From contig NZ_CP041240.1 in NCBI RefSeq assembly GCF_013488225.1, positions 124,001 through 188,000 on the forward strand: a stretch of DNA of 64,000 nucleotides, in the 5' to 3' direction. The notes beneath the pieces were generated by a model, which did not search any database, was not told the DNA's origin, and was given only the letters and a program-made list of their open reading frames with translations. A program made the translations under genes and the position numbers. The first letter of the stretch is position 1. Each line of letters begins with the position of its first letter. This document shows positions 46,455 to 56,065 of the stretch, piece by piece. Source of the DNA: Sinorhizobium mexicanum. GTDB taxonomy: Bacteria; Pseudomonadota; Alphaproteobacteria; Rhizobiales; Rhizobiaceae.

Positions 46455-46964
46455 CTACCCACGCATCCTGATGATAACGTCACTGGGCAGCCATCCCCAG
46501 CTTCGAGCCGGCCAATCTGAAGGGATCAACTTCTCACCTGTCTCGGGAGGCCAATGCCCAACCGCCGCGATGTAGTCTGCGTTCTCTTGAGATATGCGTG
46601 CTCGATCAAGATAACCTGAAGCCCCGCCCGACGAGTTGTTCCTTCGAACGGGAATCTGACGATCCGCTGCATGGCCGCCGTCGGTGAGCAACGCTCTGAG
46701 CGGAAAGTCGGGGGAGATTTCCGCGATTGTGAGGTGCAGCCATAGCTGGCTCAAGTTCAATCGTGAAAGGACGTCGATCCAGGCTTTCAGGGTTTTCCAA
46801 AGCTTCACGTTCGTTGTCGTTATCGCCGCATGCTTTGCGGCCATCAAATGCTTGAGCTGCTCCGGCATGGTGATGTCGCTCACCTTGATGACGACATCAT
46901 CGAGCGGTTCAAGGTAGACGGAAGAAGGAGGTGAAAGTGGTGCGAGCAGAGGCATAGATACCAT
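46455..46964 (-). pseudogene. N-terminal fragment of a DUF4297/Cap4-like defence protein
   Basis: A 169-residue frame. Residues about 15-95 (VYLEPLDDVVIKVSDI, EQLKHLMAAK, LWKTLKAWIDVLSRLN, LWLHLTIAEISPDFPLRALL) resemble the N-terminal nuclease-type domain of large defence proteins (DUF4297, Cap4 or ABC-three-component effectors), in which an acidic residue and a Q-x-K motif are catalytic; EQLKH keeps the Q-x-K. Those proteins usually continue for hundreds of residues; here the frame changes character after about residue 95 and soon ends. Likely a truncated remnant. Confidence 0.5.
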
Positions 46965-47200
46965 CTAGTATGATAATGCGAAGAATTCAATTAGGCGATT
47001 GCTTTAATATTTGTAGAGAAGATTTATGTCAAGCATCAACCACTCACATATAAACGTTATTCCGCAATATGGCGGCGAGGGCGCGCGGTATAAACATATT
47101 TCACCCTTGCGATTTCGCGCTTCATGCCAGAATATACTCTGGCTAAGGCGAAAATCGAATAATCTCTATTATAGAACGGCGCGGGGTTGAGGTTGCTCCA
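46965..47200. other. AT-rich intergenic region
   Basis: About 235 bp, visibly AT-rich compared with its surroundings; no gene. Possibly the promoter of the fragment at 46455-46964. Confidence 0.4.
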
Positions 47201-47728
47201 CTAGTCTGTTTTGCGCGTCAAATGACCCCCTCCAAGCAGTTGCTGCGAGACAAGCAGATGGATCAGGGTGAACAGCCGGCGGGCTGTCCCCCGATCGATC
47301 TCGATCTTCAATTTGAGGCGTTGTATCAGCAGTGCGGAAGCTTCGTCGTGGATGGTACGCCGTCCCATGTCAATGGCTTCCAGCCGATCGGAGGTGAGCC
47401 GCGCCTCGGTGCTTGCATAGCTCTCGCAAACAAGTCGGTAGTCCATGAGCAGCCGGCGAAATGACGTGAGCGATAGGTGATGGCACAGAACCGGTGCGCC
47501 GTTCTCGGCGGTGACCGACATCACCAGTCGCCTGTCCACCAGGGACAGGCGCAGCCGATAGGGACCGCCGCGATGCTCGATGGGCGCGAACCTGTTGTTA
47601 TCCAGCAGGTCGAAAATGGCGACAGCTTGCTCGCGTTTTTGTGTTGCATCCGTGTGGCAGCCCAAAGGCGGATCGAGCGAAATAGCGCAGAGCCGAAAAA
47701 GGGATGGAGCGGTTCTCGCGCAGGTCAT
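47201..47728 (-). CDS. UPF0262 family protein, copy 1
   Basis: About 175 residues from the ATG at 47728 (MTCARTAPSLFRLCAISLDP); the longer frame to 47854 has an unlikely N-terminus. Core: [77 protein letters not shown] and [16 protein letters not shown], matching the alphaproteobacterial UPF0262 family of unknown function. One of three copies in 5.4 kb and the most diverged. Cytoplasmic, intact. Confidence 0.9.
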   Translation of the reverse strand: MTCARTAPSLFRLCAISLDPPLGCHTDATQKREQAVAIFDLLDNNRFAPIEHRGGPYRLRLSLVDRRLVMSVTAENGAPVLCHHLSLTSFRRLLMDYRLVCESYASTEARLTSDRLEAIDMGRRTIHDEASALLIQRLKLKIEIDRGTARRLFTLIHLLVSQQLLGGGHLTRKTD

Positions 47729-47799
47729 CGCGCACTGCCTCCCGGAGCAGTGGCGACTATATTCGCCCGACCGAGCCTGTCCGCCGAAGCACAAGACGT

Positions 47800-47850
47800 G
47801 GCTGCCGCCGGAACGGGTCCGGCGACAGCCACTTTGCCCTGGGAGGCTGG
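47800..47850. repeat. REP-like palindromic element, copy A
   Basis: GGCTGCCGCCGGAACGGGTC and the following CGGCGACAGCC form an imperfect hairpin, followed by a conserved CACTTTGCCCTGGGAGGCTGG flank half. The same 51-bp unit recurs at 48037-48087 in the same orientation. Confidence 0.75.
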
Positions 47851-48036
47851 GCAAAAGGAAAATCTGTACGAAAACCTTGTTCCGCGAATTCGACGCGGAA
47901 ACCAGAGCCGGTCCTTATCGCTGTGCAGTCGCTTCCGAACGTCAGCGCCACCGTGGGGATCGTCTTGGCGAAGCGCCACAAGCGTCGCCGGCGGCCAGGC
48001 GGTGGCACGGACACCACTGCAAACCGAAGAAAAAGC

Positions 48037-48087
48037 GGCTGCCGTCGGGACCTGTTCGACGGCAGCCAAGTGGCCCTGCGCGGCTGG
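48037..48087. repeat. REP-like palindromic element, copy B
   Basis: GGCTGCCGTCGGGACCTGTT and the following CGACGGCAGCC form the hairpin, then AAGTGGCCCTGCGCGGCTGG. Same length and layout as copy A with compensating changes in both arms, 237 bp further on. The 47855-48231 stretch holds no recognisable gene. Confidence 0.75.
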
Positions 48088-48231
48088 TGCTGATGCCATT
48101 CGCAGGTCAGGAGCTTGTTCAGCTCGATGCTGACGAAGGTCGATCGTCGAGGGTTTAGCAAAAGTGCTGACGTCGCACATAGGATGCACGTATTGCCGAT
48201 CTTCGATCTTCTGCTTCATCTCAAGCGCACC

Positions 48232-49875
48232 TCAGGGACGTGAGACACGCGTTATCGGCTGACTACGGGTGCGAACCCAGGTTGTCGCTCGCTCGATCGC
48301 CAGCACGGTCTCAGGGGCGCCCATCCCATCATGAAGGGCGGCAAGTCGCTCGCTGAGTTCGTTATCGGCTGCCGAAAGCCGATGGTTCAGACGAAGATAG
48401 TCCATCCATGTCGGCGTCCGGAACGTCTCCGTCCATCGATTTGGGGTCAGCAGGTTGCGCTGGAGCGTCCAGTTGCGTGCCCCCGCCTGGCTCTGGATGC
48501 GCCGCCGCTCGCGCATGCACTCGAGAAAGGCCTCGAGATCCTGCTCCGCTATGGCGTATTCGACTTTGACGACGATAGGTCCGCTTCTCGGCTTCAAGTC
48601 GAGTGCGAGCGACGGCGGTACGAACTCCGGGGCGTCTTTCTCCGATTCTTCCCATAACTCTATCGGCAGCACGAACACTGCGGCGGCCACCAGGAGCAAA
48701 ACCGCAGCGGCACCCTCGAAAGCTATCGTCAGGACGTAGTTCTGGGCAACGGCGCCCCAGATCCAACTGCCTGCGGCCATGCCGCCATAGGAGAGGGCGT
48801 AGTAGATCGAAAGCGTCCGGCCGACGACCCATCTTGGGCTCGACAGCTGAATCGCAACGTCAATTCCGGTCCAGGTGAGGAGCCAGCCCGCACCGCCGAT
48901 TGCCAGCGCAAGGGCTGCAACGGAGATCGACGCCGTGAGAGGAAGCAGAAAGCAACATACTGCACAGGCAACGGATGCAAGTGCGACGAGCCGGTCCTGA
49001 GAGACGATCTGTCTGAGGTAGCTGCTGCTGAGACCAGCCGTAAAGGCACCAATGCCGAAAGCAGCCAGGAGGGCACCGTAAACGATCGGACCGCCCTCCA
49101 AATGATCCCGGACGATCAGGGGCAGCAGCGCGAGGATGGAGATGCTCGCCACTCCAAACAGCGTCCCGCGCACGATTGCCGCCCTGATTTCCGAGGACAT
49201 TGCGGTGAAGCGCAGCCCATCATGGATGGCCGTCGCGACGCGCTCGCGGGGCAGCGAGGACGAGCGCACGTGCCATTTCGAGCGCGATATAGCGGCAAGC
49301 GGGATCAGATCGCTCAGCGCCGCCAGGACGAAAGCGGCAAGTGTCCCGAAGAAGGCCAGGATAGCGCCGCCAATGGCCGGGCCTGTGCTTCGAACGATGT
49401 TATACCCAACCGACATCAGCATCACCGCCGCCGGGATGTCGCGCTTTTCCAGAATATCACCGACAGAGGCGTGCCAGGCCGGATCGTTCAGGGCAAAGCC
49501 GCATCCGGCCAGGAAACCGAGCCCCAGGATCAGCCATGGACTGACGAGGCCCAGTGCGACGGAGATTGCCAGAGTCAGAGAGGCCAAAGCAATCAGGAGG
49601 TGCCCGGCGAGCATCACGCCCCGTCGGCTGAAACTGTCGGCAATGGCTCCGGCGAGGATGGACAGGAAGAATGCGGGCAGCGTGGATGAGGCCTGCACGA
49701 GCGCGACCATGAGCTCGGAGGTCGAAATCGTGGCCATTAGCCAACTGATGGCCGTTGTCTGCACGAGCCAACCCAGGCTGGAAATCTGGGTGGCCGTCCA
49801 GATTGAACGGAATACCGGGTTCTGAAGAGGGGCTAGCGCCGTCGAAATGGCCGGACGAGAGTCTTCACGCTGCAT
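48232..49875 (-). CDS. MFS exporter (DHA3/EntS-like) with C-terminal ferredoxin-like domain
   Basis: A 547-residue protein. Residues 1 to about 415 form a 12-helix MFS permease (PVFRSIWTATQISSLGWLVQ, SILAGAIADSFSRRGVMLAG with the loop 2-3 motif) of the MFS_3 group that includes the enterobactin exporter EntS. Residues about 440-547 are soluble (KVEYAIAEQDLEAFLECMRE, WTETFRTPTWMDYLRLNHR), a dimeric alpha/beta-barrel-like module common in this subfamily. On the same strand as the AraC and UPF0262 genes, about 500 bp downstream. Substrate unknown; drug, siderophore or metabolite export. Confidence 0.9.
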   Translation of the reverse strand: MQREDSRPAISTALAPLQNPVFRSIWTATQISSLGWLVQTTAISWLMATISTSELMVALVQASSTLPAFFLSILAGAIADSFSRRGVMLAGHLLIALASLTLAISVALGLVSPWLILGLGFLAGCGFALNDPAWHASVGDILEKRDIPAAVMLMSVGYNIVRSTGPAIGGAILAFFGTLAAFVLAALSDLIPLAAISRSKWHVRSSSLPRERVATAIHDGLRFTAMSSEIRAAIVRGTLFGVASISILALLPLIVRDHLEGGPIVYGALLAAFGIGAFTAGLSSSYLRQIVSQDRLVALASVACAVCCFLLPLTASISVAALALAIGGAGWLLTWTGIDVAIQLSSPRWVVGRTLSIYYALSYGGMAAGSWIWGAVAQNYVLTIAFEGAAAVLLLVAAAVFVLPIELWEESEKDAPEFVPPSLALDLKPRSGPIVVKVEYAIAEQDLEAFLECMRERRRIQSQAGARNWTLQRNLLTPNRWTETFRTPTWMDYLRLNHRLSAADNELSERLAALHDGMGAPETVLAIERATTWVRTRSQPITRVSRP

Positions 49876-50371
49876 GGTGTTTGTTTACCTTCGACGAAGC
49901 GATCATTTCAGTCGCTGGTTCAAGGGCTCGAACAGCGCCACGCCCAGAAGAGGGCCGCCCCGACAGCGTCGCCTCAGCAAACACATGCTGTCGACGAAAT
50001 TCCCAACTAGGAGGCGTGCCCTGCGCTGTCTATACGGGAAGCGACGTGAGTTTCCCTTTTGCCTGGTTGTGTCTGGCAATTTTCTCGTGGGATTAGCAGC
50101 GGCGCTTGAGCTCTGTTGTAACAGGTGGGTGTCAGCGAACCGCAAGCCAACTCCGTCCGATCTGCTCGCGCATGAAGCCTGGTCGAGCACAATGCTGGCG
50201 GCTCAATCGTCGGCCCCAGGATTGGTTCCTCAAGAGTGGTGCGGGGCCGCGGCGACGAAAAGGGCGGGGGTAGGACAACAGAGGGATGGTCAAGAAGATG
50301 GCGGTATACCCGCGGTAGCCTGCGGGACCGCAACCGCCCGCAAAGGCGGGCAGAAAAAAGACACATGATTA
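49876..50371. other. Gap between MFS and AraC genes
   Basis: About 495 bp, no gene. Contains a GCCCGC / GCGGGC hairpin near 50333-50349 without a T-run on the useful side. Presumably the MFS promoter. Confidence 0.45.
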
Positions 50372-51385
50372 TTATGATCGGAGATCGTCGTTTTCACTAT
50401 TCTCCATCTCACCCTCATCGCGTTCGAAGCGCAGTGTGGCCGAGGGGCTGCAGCCGTAGGCTCTCTTGTAGAGAACCGAGAAGCGGCTGGGATTGGAAAA
50501 CTGAAGGCTCATCGCCAAGTCGGTTATACTCGTCATTCGGCCGGCCCTGATCGCGCCATGCGCTGCAGCCAGCCGGTAGCTACAGAGAATGCCAATGGGC
50601 GAGTCTCCGCGATAGCTGCGGAACATCCTCTGCAGCGCCCGCGGGCTGCAGCCTGCAGCGACCGCGAGATCGTCGATCGTTATCGGGTTGGACAAGTTCT
50701 CCCGCATGAAGGCTTCGGCCTTGAGGAGTTGCCTTGGTGCATCCGACAGAGTTCCGCGCCCGAATGCCTCGGCGAGATTGTGCGGCGTCTTGGCAAACAG
50801 CTTCGCCAGTGCCAACTGTTGGTAGGCTTTTGCCAATAGCGGTCTCTCCTCAGAAGAGGCGGAAGATAGATCCTCTTCTGCCTGTCTGAGCGTTCGATAA
50901 AGGCCCAGCCCATCTCCTTCACAAAACCTGATCGGCGGCAGCACGAATTCCTGGACATATGGCCGCCCGGTCAAGTCCTCAAAGTGTCGCCGCAAGGTGG
51001 GCTCGGGAATGTGGAACGCCAACCACGAACTGTGGGGTTCGATAGCCAGACGTTTTCCAGAACTTTCGCAGGCGCTTGCAACGTGGTTCGCGGGGATGGA
51101 CAGAACCTTGCGCGTCGCGCGATCGCCGATTTCAATCGCACCAGCCAGCACGAAATAGATACTAACGCGCGCCGTATTGCGTCTGGCGACGGCGCCGATA
51201 CCGACGGAATGCTTGACGGTCACTATCGAGCTTGAGTGTAGATATTGTCGCCTGAACTTGAGAGAGCAATCCTCATCCGAATGGGCCGTGATCGTCCACC
51301 GCCAAGTCGGTTCGACGGCATCAAGATTGCGCCGGATCGCATCGTTCGAACTTGCTTCGAAGCCAGTACTTCTGAGCACACTCAT
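50372..51385 (-). CDS. AraC-family regulator
   Basis: A 337-residue protein. The C-terminal 100 residues form the AraC double [43 protein letters not shown], then [20 protein letters not shown] and [14 protein letters not shown]. The N-terminal cupin-like half ([20 protein letters not shown]) is of the AraC_binding_2 type. The start overlaps the UPF0262 stop by 4 bp (ATGA), so it is the third gene of an operon. It may regulate that operon and the MFS gene downstream. Confidence 0.92.
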   Translation of the reverse strand: MSVLRSTGFEASSNDAIRRNLDAVEPTWRWTITAHSDEDCSLKFRRQYLHSSSIVTVKHSVGIGAVARRNTARVSIYFVLAGAIEIGDRATRKVLSIPANHVASACESSGKRLAIEPHSSWLAFHIPEPTLRRHFEDLTGRPYVQEFVLPPIRFCEGDGLGLYRTLRQAEEDLSSASSEERPLLAKAYQQLALAKLFAKTPHNLAEAFGRGTLSDAPRQLLKAEAFMRENLSNPITIDDLAVAAGCSPRALQRMFRSYRGDSPIGILCSYRLAAAHGAIRAGRMTSITDLAMSLQFSNPSRFSVLYKRAYGCSPSATLRFERDEGEMENSENDDLRS

Positions 51386-51948
51386 CGGCTATGGTCCTTG
51401 GTGATCAAACCGCGACGGGGTAGCTGATGGCGCGGTCCTGCGCCTTGGCTTTCACTGCTGGAGAGTGCGATCGGCGATCTTCGCATGAGCAGCACGTAGA
51501 TCAACGTGAACAGTCGTCGGGCGGTGTCTTTGTCGACGAGCACCTTGGCCGCGAGGCGCTCTCTCAGCACTTCGGCGGCGTCGTTGTGAATGGCACGACG
51601 GCCCATGTCGATTGCTTCGAACCTGGCGGGGCTCGCGCCCGGCATTGCGTCGTAGAAACTCTCGCAGCTCAGGATGTAGTCCTTGAGCAGCCGGCGGAAG
51701 GGAGCGAGCGACAGAAAATGGCTCATGACATGCGCTCCCGCCTCGGTTGAGATATGCAATGCTAGCTGCGCCCCCGCCAAGGCGAGGCTGAGGCGATAGG
51801 GTCCGCCGTCATGACCGGCCGGAATGAAGGTGTTCTTCTCTAGCAGGTCGTAGACGGCAATGGCGCGTTCGCGCTCGAAGTGGGGATTGCGGCTGCTGAA
51901 CGAGCCGCCAAGCGTCACATGGCCCAGTCGGAAAGCGGCGGCACTCAT
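51382..51948 (-). CDS. UPF0262 family protein, copy 2
   Basis: 188 residues from the ATG at 51948, which overlaps the stop of the copy upstream by 1 bp (TGATG). UPF0262 core: [60 protein letters not shown] and [20 protein letters not shown]. Extra C-terminal residues (about 25, [13 protein letters not shown]) beyond the normal family end. Middle gene of a UPF0262-UPF0262-AraC operon. Confidence 0.9.
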   Translation of the reverse strand: MSAAAFRLGHVTLGGSFSSRNPHFERERAIAVYDLLEKNTFIPAGHDGGPYRLSLALAGAQLALHISTEAGAHVMSHFLSLAPFRRLLKDYILSCESFYDAMPGASPARFEAIDMGRRAIHNDAAEVLRERLAAKVLVDKDTARRLFTLIYVLLMRRSPIALSSSESQGAGPRHQLPRRGLITKDHSR

Positions 51949-52529
51949 CAACGTTGCCCCGCTCGCGAGGCTTCAATGCCGATGGCGATGCCCACTCCAG
52001 CACCGGTGCAGAGCTTGCTCAGACCGTGTTGTAGCACTTCTGGGACCGCTGCCGGGTGGCGTTCTGCAAAGAGCGCGTAAATCAACGTGAACAGCCGCCG
52101 AGCGGTATTTTTGTCAACAGCAATCTTCGGTGCGAGCCGCGCTCGAAGCAGGCCGGAGGCGTCGTCATGAATTGCCCGACGGCCCGTGTCGATTGCTTCG
52201 AGCCTTTGGGTGTTCGGCTGTGTCAAGGCATTGGCATAGCTTTCGCAGATCAGGAAGTAGTCCTTGAACAGCCGACGGAACGAAGTGAGCGATAAGGAGT
52301 GCCTCACCACATGCGCGCCGTTCTCCGCAGTGATATGCAGCGCCAAGCGTGAATCTGCCAATGCAAGACTGAGACGATAGGGGCCGCCCTCATGACCGAC
52401 GGGAACAAAGGTGTTGTACTCAAGCAAGTCATCGATGGCGATCGCTTGTTCGCGCTTTAGGTGCGAGTTGCGGCCGCTCAAGGAACTATCAAGCGACACG
52501 TCGTAAAGCCGGAACATGGCGGCGGTCAT
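51948..52529 (-). CDS. UPF0262 family protein, copy 3
   Basis: About 193 residues from the ATG at 52529 ([20 protein letters not shown]). Family core: [60 protein letters not shown], then [18 protein letters not shown]-terminal extension ([20 protein letters not shown]) resembles the sequence just upstream of its own start (AKLCNGRRRAIAMCIASLRP), which shows that the duplicated unit included upstream sequence. Confidence 0.9.
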   Translation of the reverse strand: MTAAMFRLYDVSLDSSLSGRNSHLKREQAIAIDDLLEYNTFVPVGHEGGPYRLSLALADSRLALHITAENGAHVVRHSLSLTSFRRLFKDYFLICESYANALTQPNTQRLEAIDTGRRAIHDDASGLLRARLAPKIAVDKNTARRLFTLIYALFAERHPAAVPEVLQHGLSKLCTGAGVGIAIGIEASRAGQR

Positions 52530-52912
52530 CGACGTCCCATCCGGTCGCAAGGATGCAATGCACATGGCGATGGCTCTTCGCCGGCCATTGCAGAGCTTCG
52601 CCAAGCCCGATTGCGGCGGTTCGGTCTCATTCGGCTGAAAGGTGTCAAGATTGAGTAGCTGGGCATGGTTTCATAAATCTTCTGAGCACGTTCTTCCGGT
52701 ATGTTTCCGAACTTGAGGCTGACTTGGGCCCGAGTCGTTATGTTATAACATCGCATAATCTATCTTATGGAACTTCGATCTCAGGTTGGGCGGTCTGCCA
52801 TAATGCTGAGCAGCCGCAGTGAATAAAATTGCGTGACTGCTGCCGAAACATCGGACGACAGTCACGCTACCTTGGAAGGTAAAATATGTTGTCGGCCGCC
52901 CTGCCACGCTTG
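52530..52912. other. Promoter region of the UPF0262 operon with a 12-bp palindrome
   Basis: Contains the perfect palindrome ATGTTATAACAT at 52740-52751 in an AT-rich stretch. A minus-strand frame from 52756 (MRCYNITTRAQVSLKFGNIP) is protein-like for about 40 codons but has no recognised family. Confidence 0.45.
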
Positions 52913-54322
52913 TCACCGCCGATTGATGCAGATGACCTTTGGCTGGGTCATGTCTTCATAGGCGAAGCGGACGCCCTCGCGGCCCATGCTGCCGTATTTG
53001 AAGCCGCCGAAGGGCATGGCGTCGAAGCGGTAGTCGGAGGAGTCGTTGATCATGATCCCACCCGTTTCGATCCGGTTGGCTGCGTCGAGCGCGACATTGA
53101 GATCGTTGGTGAAGATGCCGGCATGTAGGCTGTAGTCGGGAGCATTGGCCATCTCGATCGCCTCATCGGGCGTGTCGAAGGGCGCCAGCATGACCACGGG
53201 TGCGAACACTTCCTCAAGCCACAGGCTGCAGGTCAGCGGCGTGCCTTCGAGAACGGTTGGATGATAGAGCGATCCCTCACGACGGTGGCCGCAAAGCAGC
53301 CTGGCGCCCGCATTGAGGGCTTCGTTGACGGCTGCTTCGGTGCGTTCCGCGACCTGTTTGGAGATCATCGGACCGACGTCGGTGTCCTCCTGCAGCGGGT
53401 CTCCCGCCTTGAGCTTCTGTGTTGCTGCTACAAAGGCATCGCGGAAGCGGTGGTAGAGCTCGGCCTGGATCAGGATGCGCTGCGCACCTATGCAGTTTTG
53501 GCCCGCAGCCCAGAAGGCGCCGGAGACGCAACCCTCGACCGCCTTGTCGAAGTCGCAGTCCTTCATGACGATCACCGGGGCATTGCCGCCGAGCTCCATC
53601 GCGAGCTTCTTCAGGCCCGCCGCGCGGCTGATTGCCTCGCCGGTGGCAAAGCCGCCGGTAAAGGAGACCATCCGCACCTCGCGTGCAGAGATCATCGCGG
53701 TCACCAGTTCTCTGTCACCATGGGAGGCGGTGATGACCTCCTGAGGCAGGCCCGCCTCACGTAGCGCTTCGACCAGCTTGATCGCCGAGAACGGTGTCAG
53801 GTTTGATGGCTTCAGCAGCACTGCGTTGCCGCCGGCAATAGCCGGGCCGAGCTTGTGCGCGACAAGGTTGAGAGGGTCGTTGTAAGGGGTAATGGCGGTG
53901 ATAATGCCGAGCGGCTCGCGCGTGAACCAGCCTTGGCGTTGTTCCGATCCTATATAGGCGTCGAAGGGCACGATCTCTCCGGCATTGCGCTTTGCTTCTT
54001 CGGCTGACAGCTTCAACGTGTTGACACAGCGCAGCACTTCCTTCCGCGCCTGAACGATCGTCTTGCCGGCTTCGCGGACGATGGTCTCGGCAAAAGCGTC
54101 GCGACGGCTCTCGACAATCCGCGCGGCACCTTCCAGGACACTCGCCCGTTTGTGCCTCGGCAGATTGCGCGAAAGCTCGGCGCCGCGGCGAGCGGCTGCC
54201 AGCAGTTGATCGATCTCCGCAGGATCGGTCGCCTCGACCGATCCAAGCAGCGACCCGTCATAGGGGTTATGAACAGAGATCGGCGCCAGGCTGGTTTTCA
54301 TGTGGAGTTTGGCGGCAGTCAT
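52913..54322 (-). CDS. Aldehyde dehydrogenase (y4uC-like)
   Basis: About 469 residues from the ATG at 54322 ([20 protein letters not shown]); the open frame extends to 54430 with an unlikely leader. NAD(P)-dependent ALDH fold: [32 protein letters not shown], the general base Glu in [11 protein letters not shown] and the catalytic Cys in [14 protein letters not shown], then EEVFAPVV. It oxidises an aldehyde to the acid. It sits 132 bp after the aminotransferase gene, so it likely handles the aldehyde made by that enzyme. From memory, pNGR234a carries the analogous pair y4uB-y4uC. Confidence 0.93.
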   Translation of the reverse strand: MTAAKLHMKTSLAPISVHNPYDGSLLGSVEATDPAEIDQLLAAARRGAELSRNLPRHKRASVLEGAARIVESRRDAFAETIVREAGKTIVQARKEVLRCVNTLKLSAEEAKRNAGEIVPFDAYIGSEQRQGWFTREPLGIITAITPYNDPLNLVAHKLGPAIAGGNAVLLKPSNLTPFSAIKLVEALREAGLPQEVITASHGDRELVTAMISAREVRMVSFTGGFATGEAISRAAGLKKLAMELGGNAPVIVMKDCDFDKAVEGCVSGAFWAAGQNCIGAQRILIQAELYHRFRDAFVAATQKLKAGDPLQEDTDVGPMISKQVAERTEAAVNEALNAGARLLCGHRREGSLYHPTVLEGTPLTCSLWLEEVFAPVVMLAPFDTPDEAIEMANAPDYSLHAGIFTNDLNVALDAANRIETGGIMINDSSDYRFDAMPFGGFKYGSMGREGVRFAYEDMTQPKVICINRR

Positions 54323-54454
54323 GTGGCTAGGTTCCCTATTCTTGATTGACCTCCCCTCTGGAGGTCGAGTTTGTCCGCAAGGCAAGGGTGATCCCCCGCC
54401 CCGTTTCGGCTGCCACGCAGCCGGCATCACCGGCCGCCATGGTTTGACGATCGA

Positions 54455-55858
54455 TCAGACCTTCTGGCTGTCGCGTACCAACTCATCCATGACGGAGCGA
54501 ACGGCCGTCTCAGCGATCGAAACGATCTCGTCGACTTCCGCCGTGGTGGTCACGAGCGGGGGAGCAAAACCCAGGATATCACCATGCGGCATGGCGCGGG
54601 CGATCAGGCCGCGGTCACGAGCGGCCTTGGAAACGCGTGCACCGACCTTCAGCGACGGATCGAAACGCTTCTTGCTTTCACGGTCGCCGACGAACTCTAT
54701 GGCGCCCATCAGGCCGACACCGCGCACTTCACCGACGATCGGCAGCTGTGCAAACTTTTCCTTGAGCTGGGCCTGGAAATAGGCGCCGACTTCGCGGGCG
54801 TTGCCGGGCAGGTTTTCCTTTTCGACGATGTCGAGGACCGCATTTGCGGCGGCCGCGCCGATCGGGTGGCCGGAATAGGTATAGCCGTGCGAGAACGCGC
54901 CGACCTTGTCGGCCCCCTCTTCCATGACCTTGTAAACCTTCTCACCGACGATCGAAGCCGAAAGCGGGAAGTAGGCCGATGTCAGACCCTTGGCGACCGT
55001 GATCAGATCGGGTTCGATGCCGTAGTGCTGCGAGCCGAACATCGAGCCCGTGCGGCCGAAGCCGGTGATCACTTCGTCGGCGATCAAGAGTACGTCGTGC
55101 TTTCTGAGCACCGCCTGGATTGCTTCCCAATAGCCTTCCGGCGGAGGCGTGATGCCGCCTGTGCCCAAAACCGGCTCAGCGATGAAGGCGCCGACATTGT
55201 CGGGACCCAAGCTTTCGATCAACTGATCGAGCTCGGCAGCGCGACGGACGGAGAATTCCCGCTCCGTCTCTCCGGGATTAGCACCCCAGTAGTGGTGCGG
55301 CACGCCAGCATGGACGATCTGCGGCAGCGGCAGGTCCATATGGTCGTGGTAGAAGCTCATCCCGGTCATCGAGCCGGACACCACGCTGCAACCATGATAG
55401 CCGCGTTCGCGCGAGATGATCTTCTTCTTCGTCGGCTTGCCGCGCAGGTTGTTGTAGTACCAGACGAGCTTGGCTTGGGTCTCGTTGGCGTCCGAACCGG
55501 ACATGCCGTAGAACACCTTGCTCATCTTGCCGGGCGCCATCTTCACGAGGCGGTCGGAGAGGATCGCAAGCTCGTCCGTCGTGTGCGCAGCGTAGGAGTG
55601 ATAATAGGCCAAGCGATAGGCTTGGCGCGAGATCGCCTCGGCGACTTCCGTGCGGCCATAGCCAACGTTGACGCAATAGAGGCCGGCAAAGCCATCGATC
55701 AACTGATTGCCATGCGCGTCCTGGATGCGAATGCCCTTGGCCGTGTCGACGATCGTCGGCTCGCCAAGCTTTCCGGTCGCAAAGTCCTTCAGCTGCGTGA
55801 ACGGATGCAGCACAGAATTGCGATCTTTCTCGGCGACTTCCGCAGTACTGATTGTCAT
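54455..55858 (-). CDS. Class III omega-aminotransferase (y4uB-like)
   Basis: A 467-residue PLP enzyme of the pyruvate-dependent omega-amino acid/amine transaminase group (taurine, putrescine, beta-alanine type). Motifs: LHPFTQLKDF, DGFAGLYCVNVGYGR, FYGMSGSDANETQAKLVWYY, the RGYHGCSVVSGSMTGMS loop, LLIADEVITGFGRTGSMFGS, and the PLP Lys in ITVAKGLTSAYFPLSAS near residue 287. Length normal. It starts 208 bp after a racemase-type gene and is followed by the ALDH; together they suggest amine to aldehyde to acid catabolism. A sigma-54-like element lies just upstream. Confidence 0.93.
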   Translation of the reverse strand: MTISTAEVAEKDRNSVLHPFTQLKDFATGKLGEPTIVDTAKGIRIQDAHGNQLIDGFAGLYCVNVGYGRTEVAEAISRQAYRLAYYHSYAAHTTDELAILSDRLVKMAPGKMSKVFYGMSGSDANETQAKLVWYYNNLRGKPTKKKIISRERGYHGCSVVSGSMTGMSFYHDHMDLPLPQIVHAGVPHHYWGANPGETEREFSVRRAAELDQLIESLGPDNVGAFIAEPVLGTGGITPPPEGYWEAIQAVLRKHDVLLIADEVITGFGRTGSMFGSQHYGIEPDLITVAKGLTSAYFPLSASIVGEKVYKVMEEGADKVGAFSHGYTYSGHPIGAAAANAVLDIVEKENLPGNAREVGAYFQAQLKEKFAQLPIVGEVRGVGLMGAIEFVGDRESKKRFDPSLKVGARVSKAARDRGLIARAMPHGDILGFAPPLVTTTAEVDEIVSIAETAVRSVMDELVRDSQKV

Positions 55859-55881
55859 GTTTATTTGCCTTTTTTGTTAAT

Positions 55882-55897
55882 GGCAGGCACGGCGCCA
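55882..55897 (-). promoter_or_regulatory. Candidate sigma-54 promoter
   Basis: Minus strand TGGCGCCGTGCCTGCC: GG and GC 10 bp apart, partial match to TGGCAC-N5-TTGC. It begins only about 24 bp before the aminotransferase ATG. No NifA site (TGT-N10-ACA) was found in the 200 bp upstream, so confidence is modest. Confidence 0.4.
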
Positions 55898-56065
55898 GTG
55901 CTCTCAAGAATGAGTTACGCCCCGGACCGGCAGAAACGACCTGCTGGTTTATTTTGTGACCACCTCTATGGGCCAAAATACCATGGCCTAACTGATTTCG
56001 GGTTGCGGCGTTCCCAACACCGCTAACGCCGGGCGATTGCCCTCACATTGATTAGGCGCCTTTGC

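Noticed and set aside
47015..47040. FixK/FNR-type box in the AT-rich stretch
   Set aside because: The second half-site does not fit TTGAY-N4-RTCAA.
50330..50352. Terminator after the AraC gene
   Set aside because: The hairpin has an A/T-run only on the wrong side for minus-strand transcription.
54584..56026. 480-codon plus-strand open frame
   Set aside because: Antisense shadow of the aminotransferase gene, which has complete PLP motifs on the minus strand.
55900..56065. NifA upstream activator site for the aminotransferase
   Set aside because: No TGT-N10-ACA found in this stretch.
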